This document shows, piece after piece, positions 7,509-13,635 of a DNA stretch of 22,381 nt. The stretch lies in the NCBI GenBank assembly GCA_038236865.1, contig JBBRZI010000017.1:1-22381 (forward strand), written 5' to 3'. Numbering within the stretch: the stretch's first letter is position 1; each line of letters opens with the position of its first letter. A model generated the notes under the pieces. That model had not been told where the DNA came from and searched no databases. It was given only the letters and a program-made list of their open reading frames with translations. Source of the stretch: UBA4729 sp038236865 (GTDB lineage Bacteria; Patescibacteriota; Saccharimonadia; Saccharimonadales; UBA4665). The position numbers and the translations under genes were made by a program.

Positions 7509-9293
7509 ATGCAGGTACGCTTACTCAGGCTGCGTTTCCGACGTCGCTATAAACAACGCGAAAAACAAGCCCAGGTTTTTGGGCAGCAAACCGAAGTTAG
7601 CCTAGAGCGGTTGTTTTTTAAGCGGTTTGGGCGACTGGCGGCGGTGCAACGGTTTGTGATTGGCTGGATCTCGTTACTCGTCTTACTTATTGCCGGTGTT
7701 TTATTGCAAAATTTGCACCTCGGTGACTATTATCAAAATCTCCAACCGATTCCGGGCGGTATCTATAACGAGGGCGTGCTCGGCACTTTCTCTACGGCCA
7801 ATCCTCTCTACGCGACGAGTGACGTTGATAACACCGTGTCGCGCCTCCTGTTTAGTGGATTATTTATCTACGACCAGCATAATCAGTTGACTGGCAATTT
7901 GGCTTCGTATTATCGTGTCGACGAAAAAGGCACCACCTACACCGTGCACTTGCGACCGCACCTGACATGGCACGACGGCCATGCTCTGACAAGCGCCGAC
8001 GTGCTGTTCACGTACCAAACTATTCAAAACCCCGACGCCAAGTCACCACTGATGAGTAGCTGGCAAGGCATCACTGTCAGCGCGCCTGACCCTCTGACGA
8101 TTGTGTTCAAGCTACCTAGCGTGCTCGCTTCTTTTCCGTATAATTTAGTCAACGGTATCGTGCCAGCGCATCGGCTGTCAGCGCTGCCAGTGACAGATTT
8201 ACGATCGGCCGACTTTAATACGGTAGATCCGGTTGGATCAGGCCCCTTTGTCTGGCAGGCTTTGCAGGTGAGCGGCACCGATCGGGGAAACACTCATCAG
8301 CAAATCGTACTGCGGCCATTTGCCGGCTACCAGCTCGGCAAACCAAAACTACAGGAATTTATTGTGCACGCGTACGTGAACCAGTCACAATTGATTAGCG
8401 CGTTTAACCTCGGACAGTTGAATGGCCTCGAGGGAGTGTCGGCCGCGCCCCAAGCGGTAGTTAAGCGGGCTAGATTGGTCACGCACAATCTGCTGTTGAC
8501 CGCCGGAACCTACGTCTTCTTTAAGACGACCGTAGCGCCACTCGCAGAGAAAGACGTTCGGCTGGCGCTCGTCGAGGGGGCTGATCCGCTAACCATTATC
8601 AAAAGCCTCGGTTATCCGACTCATCCGGTTCGTGAGCCGCTCCTGCAACGGCAACTGGCCTACGATGCGTCGTTTATTCAAGCGCCGCATAACCCGCTAG
8701 CCGGGATGGGCCAGCTCGATGCCGCTGGCTGGAAAGTCGGCAAGAACGGCATTCGCAGTAAAGACAATAAACCGCTAACCTTTAAACTAGTCGCGACGGA
8801 TACGTCCGAGTATCGGCTGGTCACGTCACTGCTCAAAAAACAATGGCGAGCCATCGGCGTCGACGTTAAAGTTCGGCTGCTGAGCGGTCAAGATTTTCAA
8901 ATCGCCCTGACCTATCACGATTACGATGCAGTGCTCTACGGCATTTCGCTTGGCGTCGATCCAGACGTATTTGTGTACTGGGATAGCTCGCAGGCCGATA
9001 TTCGCTCTGCCAATCGTCTCAATCTATCGGAATATAAAAACCTTGCCGCTGATGCGGCGCTCGAAGCCGGTCGTACCCGCCTTGACCCTAGTCTGCGAAT
9101 CATCAAGTACAAGCCGTTCTTGCAAGCTTGGCAGCAGGATGCGCCGGCGCTTGGTCTGTATCAGCCGCGCGTGCTCTATTTTACCAATGGTAATGTGGCG
9201 GGCCTGTCGGACGCGACGGTTAACAATGCGACCGATCGGTTGAATAACGTTCAGAATTGGCAAATTCGCGAAGCCAAAGTCACTAACGATTAG
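7509..9293 (+). CDS. Family-5 extracellular solute-binding protein (peptide-type), membrane-anchored
   Basis: This 594-residue protein belongs to the SBP_bac_5 (DppA/OppA/NikA) family, which captures peptides or similar solutes for ABC importers. After a basic cytoplasmic stretch (1-47, many Arg/Lys) there is one membrane helix at about 48-66, and then the mature domain: NPLYATSDVDNTVSRLLFSGL, LRPHLTWHDGHALTSADV and PVGSGPFVWQ are typical family motifs. There is no lipobox and no cysteine, so the protein is held by its helix and not by lipid. No permease or ATPase genes adjoin it. TAAAAT at 7491-7496 is a possible -10 ahead of a start without a Shine-Dalgarno site. The gene follows secG by 10 bp. 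Ligand specificity cannot be read from the sequence. Confidence 0.88.
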   Translation: MQVRLLRLRFRRRYKQREKQAQVFGQQTEVSLERLFFKRFGRLAAVQRFVIGWISLLVLLIAGVLLQNLHLGDYYQNLQPIPGGIYNEGVLGTFSTANPLYATSDVDNTVSRLLFSGLFIYDQHNQLTGNLASYYRVDEKGTTYTVHLRPHLTWHDGHALTSADVLFTYQTIQNPDAKSPLMSSWQGITVSAPDPLTIVFKLPSVLASFPYNLVNGIVPAHRLSALPVTDLRSADFNTVDPVGSGPFVWQALQVSGTDRGNTHQQIVLRPFAGYQLGKPKLQEFIVHAYVNQSQLISAFNLGQLNGLEGVSAAPQAVVKRARLVTHNLLLTAGTYVFFKTTVAPLAEKDVRLALVEGADPLTIIKSLGYPTHPVREPLLQRQLAYDASFIQAPHNPLAGMGQLDAAGWKVGKNGIRSKDNKPLTFKLVATDTSEYRLVTSLLKKQWRAIGVDVKVRLLSGQDFQIALTYHDYDAVLYGISLGVDPDVFVYWDSSQADIRSANRLNLSEYKNLAADAALEAGRTRLDPSLRIIKYKPFLQAWQQDAPALGLYQPRVLYFTNGNVAGLSDATVNNATDRLNNVQNWQIREAKVTND

Positions 9294-9370
9294 TCTCAGA
9301 TGCCATGCTCTAGGGGCTACTGTCTTGCCGGGCTCGACCCAGTATTCAGGCTGTGAGCGATCTTTTCTCA

Positions 9371-9414
9371 ATCCGGGATTAAATCCGGGATGACAATCGC
9401 GCAATCGCGAGATT
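9371..9414 (+). repeat. Pair of REP-like imperfect palindromes
   Basis: At 9371-9391 ATCC-G-GGAT-TAA-ATCC-G-GGAT folds into two 4-bp helices around one G-G mismatch. At 9395-9414 an AATC/GATT hairpin with an inner GCG/CGC-type stem follows. Neither has a T-run, so they are not standard terminators, although they sit just after the solute-binding protein gene. They resemble the small palindromic intergenic repeats of many bacteria. The rest of 9294-9489 shows nothing else I can name, apart from the 12-bp palindrome CGCTAGCTAGCG at 9449-9460. Confidence 0.45.
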
Positions 9415-9489
9415 CATGGATGAGGAGGAGATTACTTTATAACTATTTCGCTAGCTAGCGGTTGGCTACATGTCGAAGCTAAACATTAC

Positions 9490-9518
9490 TTGTGCACGGA
9501 GGGGGAGTACTGTAGAAT
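9490..9518 (+). promoter_or_regulatory. Promoter of tRNA-Leu(CAG)
   Basis: TTGTGC at 9490-9495 and TAGAAT at 9513-9518 are separated by exactly 17 bases. The predicted transcription start near 9525 lies about 9 bases before the tRNA 5' end. Confidence 0.55.
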
Positions 9519-9533
9519 ACCTCTGTTACGCCT

Positions 9534-9619
9534 GCGGATGTGGCGGAATGGTAGACGCGCCAGTTTCAGGTACTGGTGTCCGCAAGGACGTGGAGGTTCA
9601 ACTCCTCTCATCCGCACCA
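9534..9619 (+). tRNA. tRNA-Leu(CAG), CCA encoded
   Basis: The cloverleaf is complete. The acceptor stem GCGGATG pairs with CATCCGC at 9609-9615, followed by discriminator A and an encoded CCA. The anticodon stem CCAGT/ACTGG encloses loop TTCAGGT with anticodon CAG at 9567-9569. The long variable arm (GTCC/GGAC) is that of a class II tRNA, and the T-loop reads TTCAACT. It reads CUG leucine codons. It overlaps a terminator that starts in its own ACCA end. Confidence 0.97.
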
Positions 9620-9658
9620 AATAAAATGGATCAGCCAAGCTGGTCCTTTTTATTTGGT
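9616..9658 (+). terminator. Terminator of tRNA-Leu(CAG), stem includes the CCA end
   Basis: A 20-base left arm starting with the tRNA's own ACCA (9616-9635), a CAA loop, and a 20-base right arm (9639-9658) pair with one mismatch and one G-T wobble. The right arm holds a TTTTT run. The A/T-rich base makes the structure symmetric, so it could stop transcription from either side. Confidence 0.8.
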
Positions 9659-9782
9659 CTTTGCGAATGAGTGGAGGTAGAACCTCGCAGAGAGAGCGCA
9701 GCGAACGGGAGGTCGCGGAGCAAGGACGCGCGCAGAAACTAGTTTCGAGCACGCCGCAGCGGAGAAGGGCAACGCCCGCTAG
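9659..9782 (+). other. Spacer module between tRNA-Leu(CAG) and its 3'-end echo
   Basis: This gene-free GC-rich segment shares blocks with the segments behind the other two tRNAs: AGAACCTCG near 9680, GAGCGCAGCGA at 9694-9704, and ACGCGCGCAG followed by the palindrome GAAACTAGTTTC at 9735-9746. A GGGC-AAC-GCCC hairpin lies at 9767-9777. GCGGA at 9759-9763 can pair with TCCGC at 9791-9795 in the echo, making a short acceptor-like helix that ends in ACCA. No coding potential is evident. The origin is unknown; duplication or insertion is inferred from the shared blocks. Confidence 0.6.
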
Positions 9783-9838
9783 TCCTCTCATCCGCACCAA
9801 ATAGAATGGATCAGCCAAGCTGGTCCTTTTTAGTTGGT
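9783..9838 (+). repeat. Echo of tRNA-Leu(CAG) 3' end and terminator
   Basis: These 56 bases match 9603-9658 at 54 positions with a constant offset of 180 bp. They contain the end of the T arm, the acceptor 3' strand TCATCCGC, ACCA and the whole terminator hairpin, without any upstream tRNA body. Just before the match it reads CTAGTCC, as at the tRNA-Leu(GAG) echo, where its own tRNA has CAACTCC. From here to the next gene (9841-10023) there is only a promoter. Confidence 0.9.
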
Positions 9839-9969
9839 GCGGCGCCAGAAAAGCTGTCAGCTCTGCAGTTGTGACGGCATTAGCACGCAGTGATGGGTAT
9901 AGTCTGGATAAAATGTAGTCAGATCGTCCTTGCGATCATTCACAACCATAAGCGTGGAATGACTGGATG

Positions 9970-9978
9970 TGCTATGAT
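9970..9978 (+). promoter_or_regulatory. Extended -10 promoter of FAD oxidoreductase gene
   Basis: TGC followed by TATGAT is an extended -10 with a predicted start near 9985, about 39 bases before the ATG. This leader carries AGAGGAG at 10004-10010 and a second GAGAG closer to the start, so this gene is not leaderless. Confidence 0.5.
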
Positions 9979-10023
9979 TTCAGGTAGATAACAAGACCAT
10001 TCTAGAGGAGTAATTGAGAGCTT

Positions 10024-11661
10024 ATGAGCAAAATTGCGCACTACCTGCAGGAACATCTAGTCGGAGAAGTCATGACATCGGTCGATGCCCGGCGCTACTT
10101 CGCAACCGACGCCAGTATCTTTGTGCTGCCACCGGCGCTGGTCGTCTACCCGCGTAATGAAAATGATATTCGCAAAACCGCTCGCTTCACTTGGCAGCTG
10201 GCCGAGCGCGGCCGGGTCATCCCCATTTCGGCCCGTGGCTCCGGCACCGACCAGTCGGGCGCGGCTCTCGGCAATGGTATCATGCTCGTTTTCCCAGCGC
10301 ACCTCAACCGGATACTCGAACTCGACACTAAAGCCGGTACGGTTACGGTCGAACCCGGTATCAATTACGGAAAGCTTCAGCAAACTTTGCACACGCACGG
10401 TCGTTTCTTACCCCCCTTTCCAACCTCTATTGAATACTCCACAATTGGCGGCGCAGTCGCCAATAACGCCGGCGGTGAAAAATCACTCAAGTATGGCACG
10501 ACCCGAGATTACGTCAACAGCCTGCGGGTAGTGCTCGCTAACGGTGAGGTGATGGAGACGGGCCGGATCAGTAAACGGGAACTTAACCGCAAGCTCGGCC
10601 TGGCCTCTTTTGAGGGCGAGATATATCGCTCAGTCGATACCTTGCTCGAAGAGAATCGTGATTTGCTCGACAAACTTACCCTTAACGTCGCCCAGAATAA
10701 CGCCGGCTATAATTTGCTCGCTATCAAGCACCGTGACGGCTCGTTCGACCTGACGCCACTATTTGTCGGCAGTCAGGGTACACTGGGCATTGTGAGCGAA
10801 GTTGCGCTTAAGACAGAAGCCTACAACCCCCAAACAACGCTGTTTATGGCGACGTTCGAAACGATTCAGGCCGCCCAAGCCGCCATAATGGAACTCTTAG
10901 CCTTGGCGGAGTCTCCCAGTTCGCTAGAGCTCGTCGACGGCAACTTGCTGGAGGCAGTACAGGCGGTTAATCCCAATCTACTCAAAGAAGTGATGCTGCC
11001 ACCGTTCCCGGCTATCGTCCTGTTGGTTGAGTTTGACAGTGCCAAGGAACACACCCAAAAGAAGCTTGTCAAAAAAGCTCAAAAAATATTTGAGCACCAT
11101 GCCCTCAGCCTGCAGACCGAGACCGAATTAGAACGCCAGCAGCAACTCTGGAAGATTCGGCAGGCAACTGGCGTGGTGCTTGGTAATACCGACGGTCAGC
11201 TCCGGGCCGTACCGATTATCGACGATGCCGCTATTCCGGTTGAGCGCTCCCAAGAGTATCTCGATGGCGTCTATAAACTATTTGAAAAGGCCGGGCTTAA
11301 GCCGGCAGTTTGGGGCCACGCTGGCGGCGGCAGTTTCCACGTCCAACCGTTGCTCGATATTGGCCAGGTTGGTGATCGCCAAAAAGCTTTCCGACTGATG
11401 GACGAGTACTATAAGTTTGTTATTAGCCTAGGCGGTACCCCGAGCGGCGAACGCAACGATGGCCGGCTGCGCGCTCCGTACCTGGAACAGCTCTACGGCA
11501 GTGAAATCTACGCGCTCTTTCAGAAGGTGAAGCAAATATTTGATCCGTACAACACGCTTAATCCGGGTGTAAAAATTGGCTCAAGCTTGGATGACATCAA
11601 AGCTCTTGTCCGTCCCGACTACAATCTGGCTCATTTTTACGATCATCTGCCGCGCAGCTAA
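10024..11661 (+). CDS. FAD-binding oxidoreductase, GlcD / D-lactate dehydrogenase type
   Basis: This 545-residue flavoprotein belongs to the VAO/PCMH group with a FAD_binding_4 domain (about 38-180) and a FAD-oxidase C-terminal domain (about 270-515). Family motifs are clear: ISARGSGTDQSGAA for FAD pyrophosphate binding, FPTSIEYSTIGGAVANNAGG and KYGTTRDYV, GHAGGGSFHVQP in place of the common GDGNLH, and FDPYNTLNPGVK at the end. Members oxidise D-2-hydroxyacids such as D-lactate or glycolate and pass electrons to quinone or another carrier. There is no Fe-S domain and no GlcF-like neighbour, so the electron acceptor is not known. The ATG has AGAGGAG 13 bases upstream, which is a long spacing, and GAGAG at 3 bases. 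The gene stands alone between two tRNA loci. Confidence 0.9.
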   Translation: MSKIAHYLQEHLVGEVMTSVDARRYFATDASIFVLPPALVVYPRNENDIRKTARFTWQLAERGRVIPISARGSGTDQSGAALGNGIMLVFPAHLNRILELDTKAGTVTVEPGINYGKLQQTLHTHGRFLPPFPTSIEYSTIGGAVANNAGGEKSLKYGTTRDYVNSLRVVLANGEVMETGRISKRELNRKLGLASFEGEIYRSVDTLLEENRDLLDKLTLNVAQNNAGYNLLAIKHRDGSFDLTPLFVGSQGTLGIVSEVALKTEAYNPQTTLFMATFETIQAAQAAIMELLALAESPSSLELVDGNLLEAVQAVNPNLLKEVMLPPFPAIVLLVEFDSAKEHTQKKLVKKAQKIFEHHALSLQTETELERQQQLWKIRQATGVVLGNTDGQLRAVPIIDDAAIPVERSQEYLDGVYKLFEKAGLKPAVWGHAGGGSFHVQPLLDIGQVGDRQKAFRLMDEYYKFVISLGGTPSGERNDGRLRAPYLEQLYGSEIYALFQKVKQIFDPYNTLNPGVKIGSSLDDIKALVRPDYNLAHFYDHLPRS

Positions 11662-11696
11662 CTGCCTGCGTGCGGTAGGCAGGGGTTGAGTTTTTT
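11662..11696 (+). terminator. Hairpin and T-run after FAD oxidoreductase
   Basis: CTGCCT at 11662-11667 pairs with AGGCAG at 11677-11682. A run of six T follows at 11691-11696, but eight bases separate stem and T-run, so it is not a textbook terminator. The remaining bases to the next tRNA contain only weak promoter-like matches (TCGACT at 11723, TATAGC at 11745). Confidence 0.45.
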
Positions 11697-11769
11697 GCCC
11701 AAAACAGATAAGATATTGTGGCTCGACTGCTTATTCTATCTAGGTATAGCTCGAAAGTAATTTGCATAC

Positions 11770-11855
11770 GCGGACGTGGTGAAATGGTATACACGCTACC
11801 TTGAGGTGGTAGTGGCCGCAAGGCTGTGGAGGTTCAAGTCCTCTCGTCCGCACCA
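11770..11855 (+). tRNA. tRNA-Leu(GAG), CCA encoded
   Basis: The acceptor stem GCGGACG pairs with CGTCCGC at 11845-11851, followed by A and CCA. The anticodon stem CTACC/GGTAG holds loop TTGAGGT with anticodon GAG at 11803-11805. The variable arm has GGCC/GGCT pairing and the T-loop is TTCAAGT. It is the second leucine isoacceptor of the window, closely similar to the first in acceptor and T arm. Confidence 0.97.
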
Positions 11856-11897
11856 AATAAAAATACCTAGCGAAAGTTAGGTATTTTTATTTGGTGC
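11850..11897 (+). terminator. Perfect 20-bp terminator of tRNA-Leu(GAG), includes GCACCA
   Basis: Left arm 11850-11869 and right arm 11878-11897 are perfectly complementary over 20 bp. The left arm begins with the last two acceptor bases plus ACCA. A further G-T and C-G pair closes a GAAA tetraloop. The right arm contains ATTTTTATTT. Confidence 0.88.
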
Positions 11898-11923
11898 TAG
11901 GACGCAGAACCTCGCAGTCCGCT

Positions 11924-11938
11924 AGTCCTCTCGTCCGC
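11924..11938 (+). repeat. Echo of tRNA-Leu(GAG) 3' end
   Basis: AGTCCTCTCGTCCGC repeats positions 11837-11851 exactly, 87 bp downstream. It ends before the ACCA. It carries the G that distinguishes this tRNA's acceptor from that of tRNA-Leu(CAG). The spacer from the terminator contains AGAACCTCGCAG, as in the first element, but lacks the palindrome block. Confidence 0.8.
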
Positions 11939-12010
11939 TTCAACGGAGAGCGCCATCCAGCAATCATAGCTGAAAATCACGCCTCACCACTAGCCGAACA
12001 CCCGAGGATA

Positions 12011-12019
12011 TGCTATTAT
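12011..12019 (+). promoter_or_regulatory. Extended -10 promoter of tRNA-Val
   Basis: TGC followed by TATTAT (one mismatch to TATAAT) predicts a start near 12026, about 7 bases before the tRNA. The -35 region is poor, as is usual for extended -10 promoters. Confidence 0.55.
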
Positions 12020-12032
12020 CGTCAGGTTATTA

Positions 12033-12109
12033 GGGCGCTTAGCTCAGTTGGCTAGAGCATCTCGTTTACACCGAGAGGGTCGGGGGTTCGAGTCCCTCAG
12101 CGCCCACCA
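12033..12109 (+). tRNA. tRNA-Val(TAC), CCA encoded
   Basis: GGGCGCT pairs with AGCGCCC at 12099-12105, followed by A and CCA. The anticodon stem TCTCG/CGAGA holds loop TTTACAC with anticodon TAC at 12067-12069. D-loop AGTTGGCTA and T-loop TTCGAGT are canonical. Confidence 0.97.
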
Positions 12110-12147
12110 AATAAAATACCTCTCGTAAGAGAGGTATTTTATTTGGT
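12106..12147 (+). terminator. Perfect 19-bp terminator of tRNA-Val, starts in ACCA
   Basis: Left arm 12106-12124 begins with the tRNA's ACCA and pairs perfectly with 12129-12147 around a GTAA (GNRA-type) tetraloop. The right arm contains ATTTTATTT. Confidence 0.88.
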
Positions 12148-12356
12148 AATGCACTGCGGGCCACCAGAACCCCGTGAGCGCAGCGAGCCCCAAAGGGTTC
12201 GGCAGAACAAAGTCACGCGCAGGAACTAGTTCCGATAGCTGTGCGATCAGCACAGATATATGCCAAACCCAAGAAAACCTGCCTATAATAATCAAAAGTT
12301 TTCCTGGCGAGAAGCTATAGCATGACTTTGTGGCGGAGCGCAGTGTAACGGAGCGA
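12148..12356 (+). other. Spacer module between tRNA-Val and its 3'-end echo
   Basis: This is a gene-free stretch. It shares AGAACCCCG near 12166, GAGCGCAGCGA at 12176-12186 and CACGCGCAG followed by the palindrome GGAACTAGTTCC at 12222-12233 with the module behind tRNA-Leu(CAG), in the same order. The palindrome differs from the first copy by a matched pair of changes that keep it symmetric. An unrelated AT-richer segment follows (about 12250-12320), then GCGGAGCGCAG just before the echo. Confidence 0.6.
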
Positions 12357-12370
12357 TCCCTCAGCGCCCA
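12357..12370 (+). repeat. Echo of tRNA-Val 3' end
   Basis: TCCCTCAGCGCCCA repeats 12093-12106 exactly, 264 bp downstream. The match covers the T-stem 3' strand, the acceptor 3' strand and the discriminator base, and stops at the CCA, where it reads AAA. Confidence 0.75.
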
Positions 12371-12425
12371 AAACAAACCATGCACACATTCCCGCGACAC
12401 TTTGCTGAGACTAAACTGAAATAAG

Positions 12426-12454
12426 TTGACATAAGCATTTTGTGCCTGTATAAC
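12426..12454 (+). promoter_or_regulatory. Sigma-70-type promoter of peptidoglycan-binding protein gene
   Basis: A perfect TTGACA at 12426-12431 and TATAAC at 12449-12454 are 17 bases apart. The predicted start near 12461 leaves a leader of about 29 bases with an A-rich tract and AAAGG before the ATG at 12490. This is the best consensus promoter in the window. Confidence 0.8.
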
Positions 12455-12489
12455 GATGCATAGATCCGAAAAAATAAAAAAAGGTAATT

Positions 12490-13458
12490 ATGAAAAAACT
12501 AGACTCCCGAGGAGTAGCCCACTTCGCGGCTCTTGCCATCATCGTGCTTGGCGTCGCCAGTTACGGAACCTACAAATTAGTCGCTAGCCATGCGGCTACG
12601 CTTAATTCGGCTTCTTGCCAAGCTTCTAATGTACAACTTTCCGCGGCGAGCCACTCGACCGGTCCTTGCGTCACCTTTGTGCAGCAAAAGGTTGGAGCTT
12701 CACCAGACGGTGACTTTGGTCCACTCACGGCTAGCAAAGTTGTTGTCTTTCAAAAAGCCCACAATATTGTGGCCGACGGTATAGTCGGACCATGCACGTG
12801 GGCAGCGGTGAATGGGACGGCGATTCCAACCACCTGCTTGGTCATCAAGCCGGCACCCGTCGTTGCTAAGCCGGTCACCGTAGCACCAAAGCCGGTCACC
12901 GTAGCACCCCAGCCTGTTGCTGTCGCCGCTACGCCTGCTGTCGCAGCACCCAAGTCGGTTACTCCAGCACCCGCTGTCTGCCAACCTACGACGAGGCCAT
13001 ATCTATCCGCTTCAAATAATTCTCAACATGCTTGCGTTCAATACATCCAGCGCCTAGTCGGCGCCACCCCCGATGGTAACTTCGGTCCTGCTACCGCCAG
13101 CAAAGTAAAAATTTACCAAGGCCAGCACGGTCTAACACAAGATGGCACAGTCGGGCCCTGTACTTGGACTGCCATTCTAGGCGGCGCCACCACAGCTGCT
13201 TGCAAGGCCCCCACCCAAGCAACTACCACTCAGCCAACGACCACAACCACCTATACCGGGAACGGTCAGACGACCACAACCACCGCCACCAAGCCAACGA
13301 CCACAACCACCGCCACCAAGCCAACGACCACAACCACCTACACCGGAAACGGTCGGACAACCACAAAGACCTCCAACGCACCTACGCCAAAAACGGCTGG
13401 CCCAAGTATATGGCACAGAATAGGGAGCTTCTTTAACCACATCTCAGGTAGTAGCTGA
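12490..13458 (+). CDS. Secreted/anchored protein with two peptidoglycan-binding domains
   Basis: The 322-residue protein begins with a basic end and a hydrophobic segment (about 11-30, VAHFAALAIIVLGVASYGTY), so it is exported and perhaps anchored. Two PG_binding_1-type repeats follow (about 38-115 and 160-238), each with the family's DGxFGPxTxxxVxxxQ...DGxVGPxTW pattern. Each repeat has four cysteines at matching positions, for example GPCTW in both, which suggests disulfide-stapled domains outside the cell. Between them lies a Val/Pro/Ala-rich linker, and the C-terminal 80 residues are Thr-rich with tandem repeats. No catalytic domain is present, so it is a wall-binding protein and not a hydrolase. 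It stands alone between a strong promoter and a strong terminator. Expression is probably high, judging from the promoter. Confidence 0.87.
   Translation: MKKLDSRGVAHFAALAIIVLGVASYGTYKLVASHAATLNSASCQASNVQLSAASHSTGPCVTFVQQKVGASPDGDFGPLTASKVVVFQKAHNIVADGIVGPCTWAAVNGTAIPTTCLVIKPAPVVAKPVTVAPKPVTVAPQPVAVAATPAVAAPKSVTPAPAVCQPTTRPYLSASNNSQHACVQYIQRLVGATPDGNFGPATASKVKIYQGQHGLTQDGTVGPCTWTAILGGATTAACKAPTQATTTQPTTTTTYTGNGQTTTTTATKPTTTTTATKPTTTTTYTGNGRTTTKTSNAPTPKTAGPSIWHRIGSFFNHISGSS
13234..13365 (+). repeat. 27-bp minisatellite in Thr-rich tail
   Basis: A 27-base unit encoding PTTTTTATK is present in two adjacent nearly exact copies with partial copies on both sides, where the variant YTGNG replaces the end of the unit. 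The unit is in frame, so recombination or slippage would change the length of the tail only. Confidence 0.75.
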
Positions 13459-13507
13459 GCTAGCCCCGTAGCCACATTCACACTGGGTGATTTGTGACGA
13501 GCAAATT

Positions 13508-13540
13508 AGACGGCTGTTGTCCGGGACACAGCCGTCTTTT
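13508..13540 (+). terminator. Rho-independent terminator
   Basis: AGACGGCTG and CAGCCGTCT pair perfectly, the stem continues through TGTC/GACA with one bulge, and TTTT follows. It closes the transcription unit of the peptidoglycan-binding protein. Confidence 0.85.
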
Positions 13541-13582
13541 GCGTTCGATTGGTTGCCGTGGGCACTTGCTAGGAAATTGGCA

Positions 13583-13612
13583 TTGCGTATGGCCTAGCGG
13601 TGGTCGTACAAT
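13583..13612 (+). promoter_or_regulatory. Promoter of slipin-mazG operon
   Basis: TTGCGT at 13583-13588 and TACAAT at 13607-13612 are 18 bases apart. The start codon is 23 bases further on, with AAGGGAG at 5 bases spacing, so this operon has a normal leader. Confidence 0.55.
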
Positions 13613-13635
13613 GAGCCTATAACAAGGGAGCAACT

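Noticed and set aside
9449..9460. Perfect 12-bp palindrome CGCTAGCTAGCG as part of the tRNA-linked element
   Set aside because: It shares only the CTAG core with the other palindromes and lacks the flanking ACGCGCAG block.
9486..9818. Open frame of 110 codons on the minus strand across tRNA-Leu(CAG) and its echo
   Set aside because: It is antisense to a tRNA and contains the duplicated peptide MADPFYLVRMRG only because the tRNA end is duplicated.
12044..12400. Open frame of 118 codons on the minus strand across tRNA-Val
   Set aside because: Its C-terminal part (WALRDSNPRP) is the well-known spurious translation of a tRNA antisense strand; there is no ribosome binding site.
13164..13440. Overlapping frames on both strands in the Thr-rich tail
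   Set aside because: They are products of the in-frame minisatellite; the products are low-complexity and have no initiation signals.
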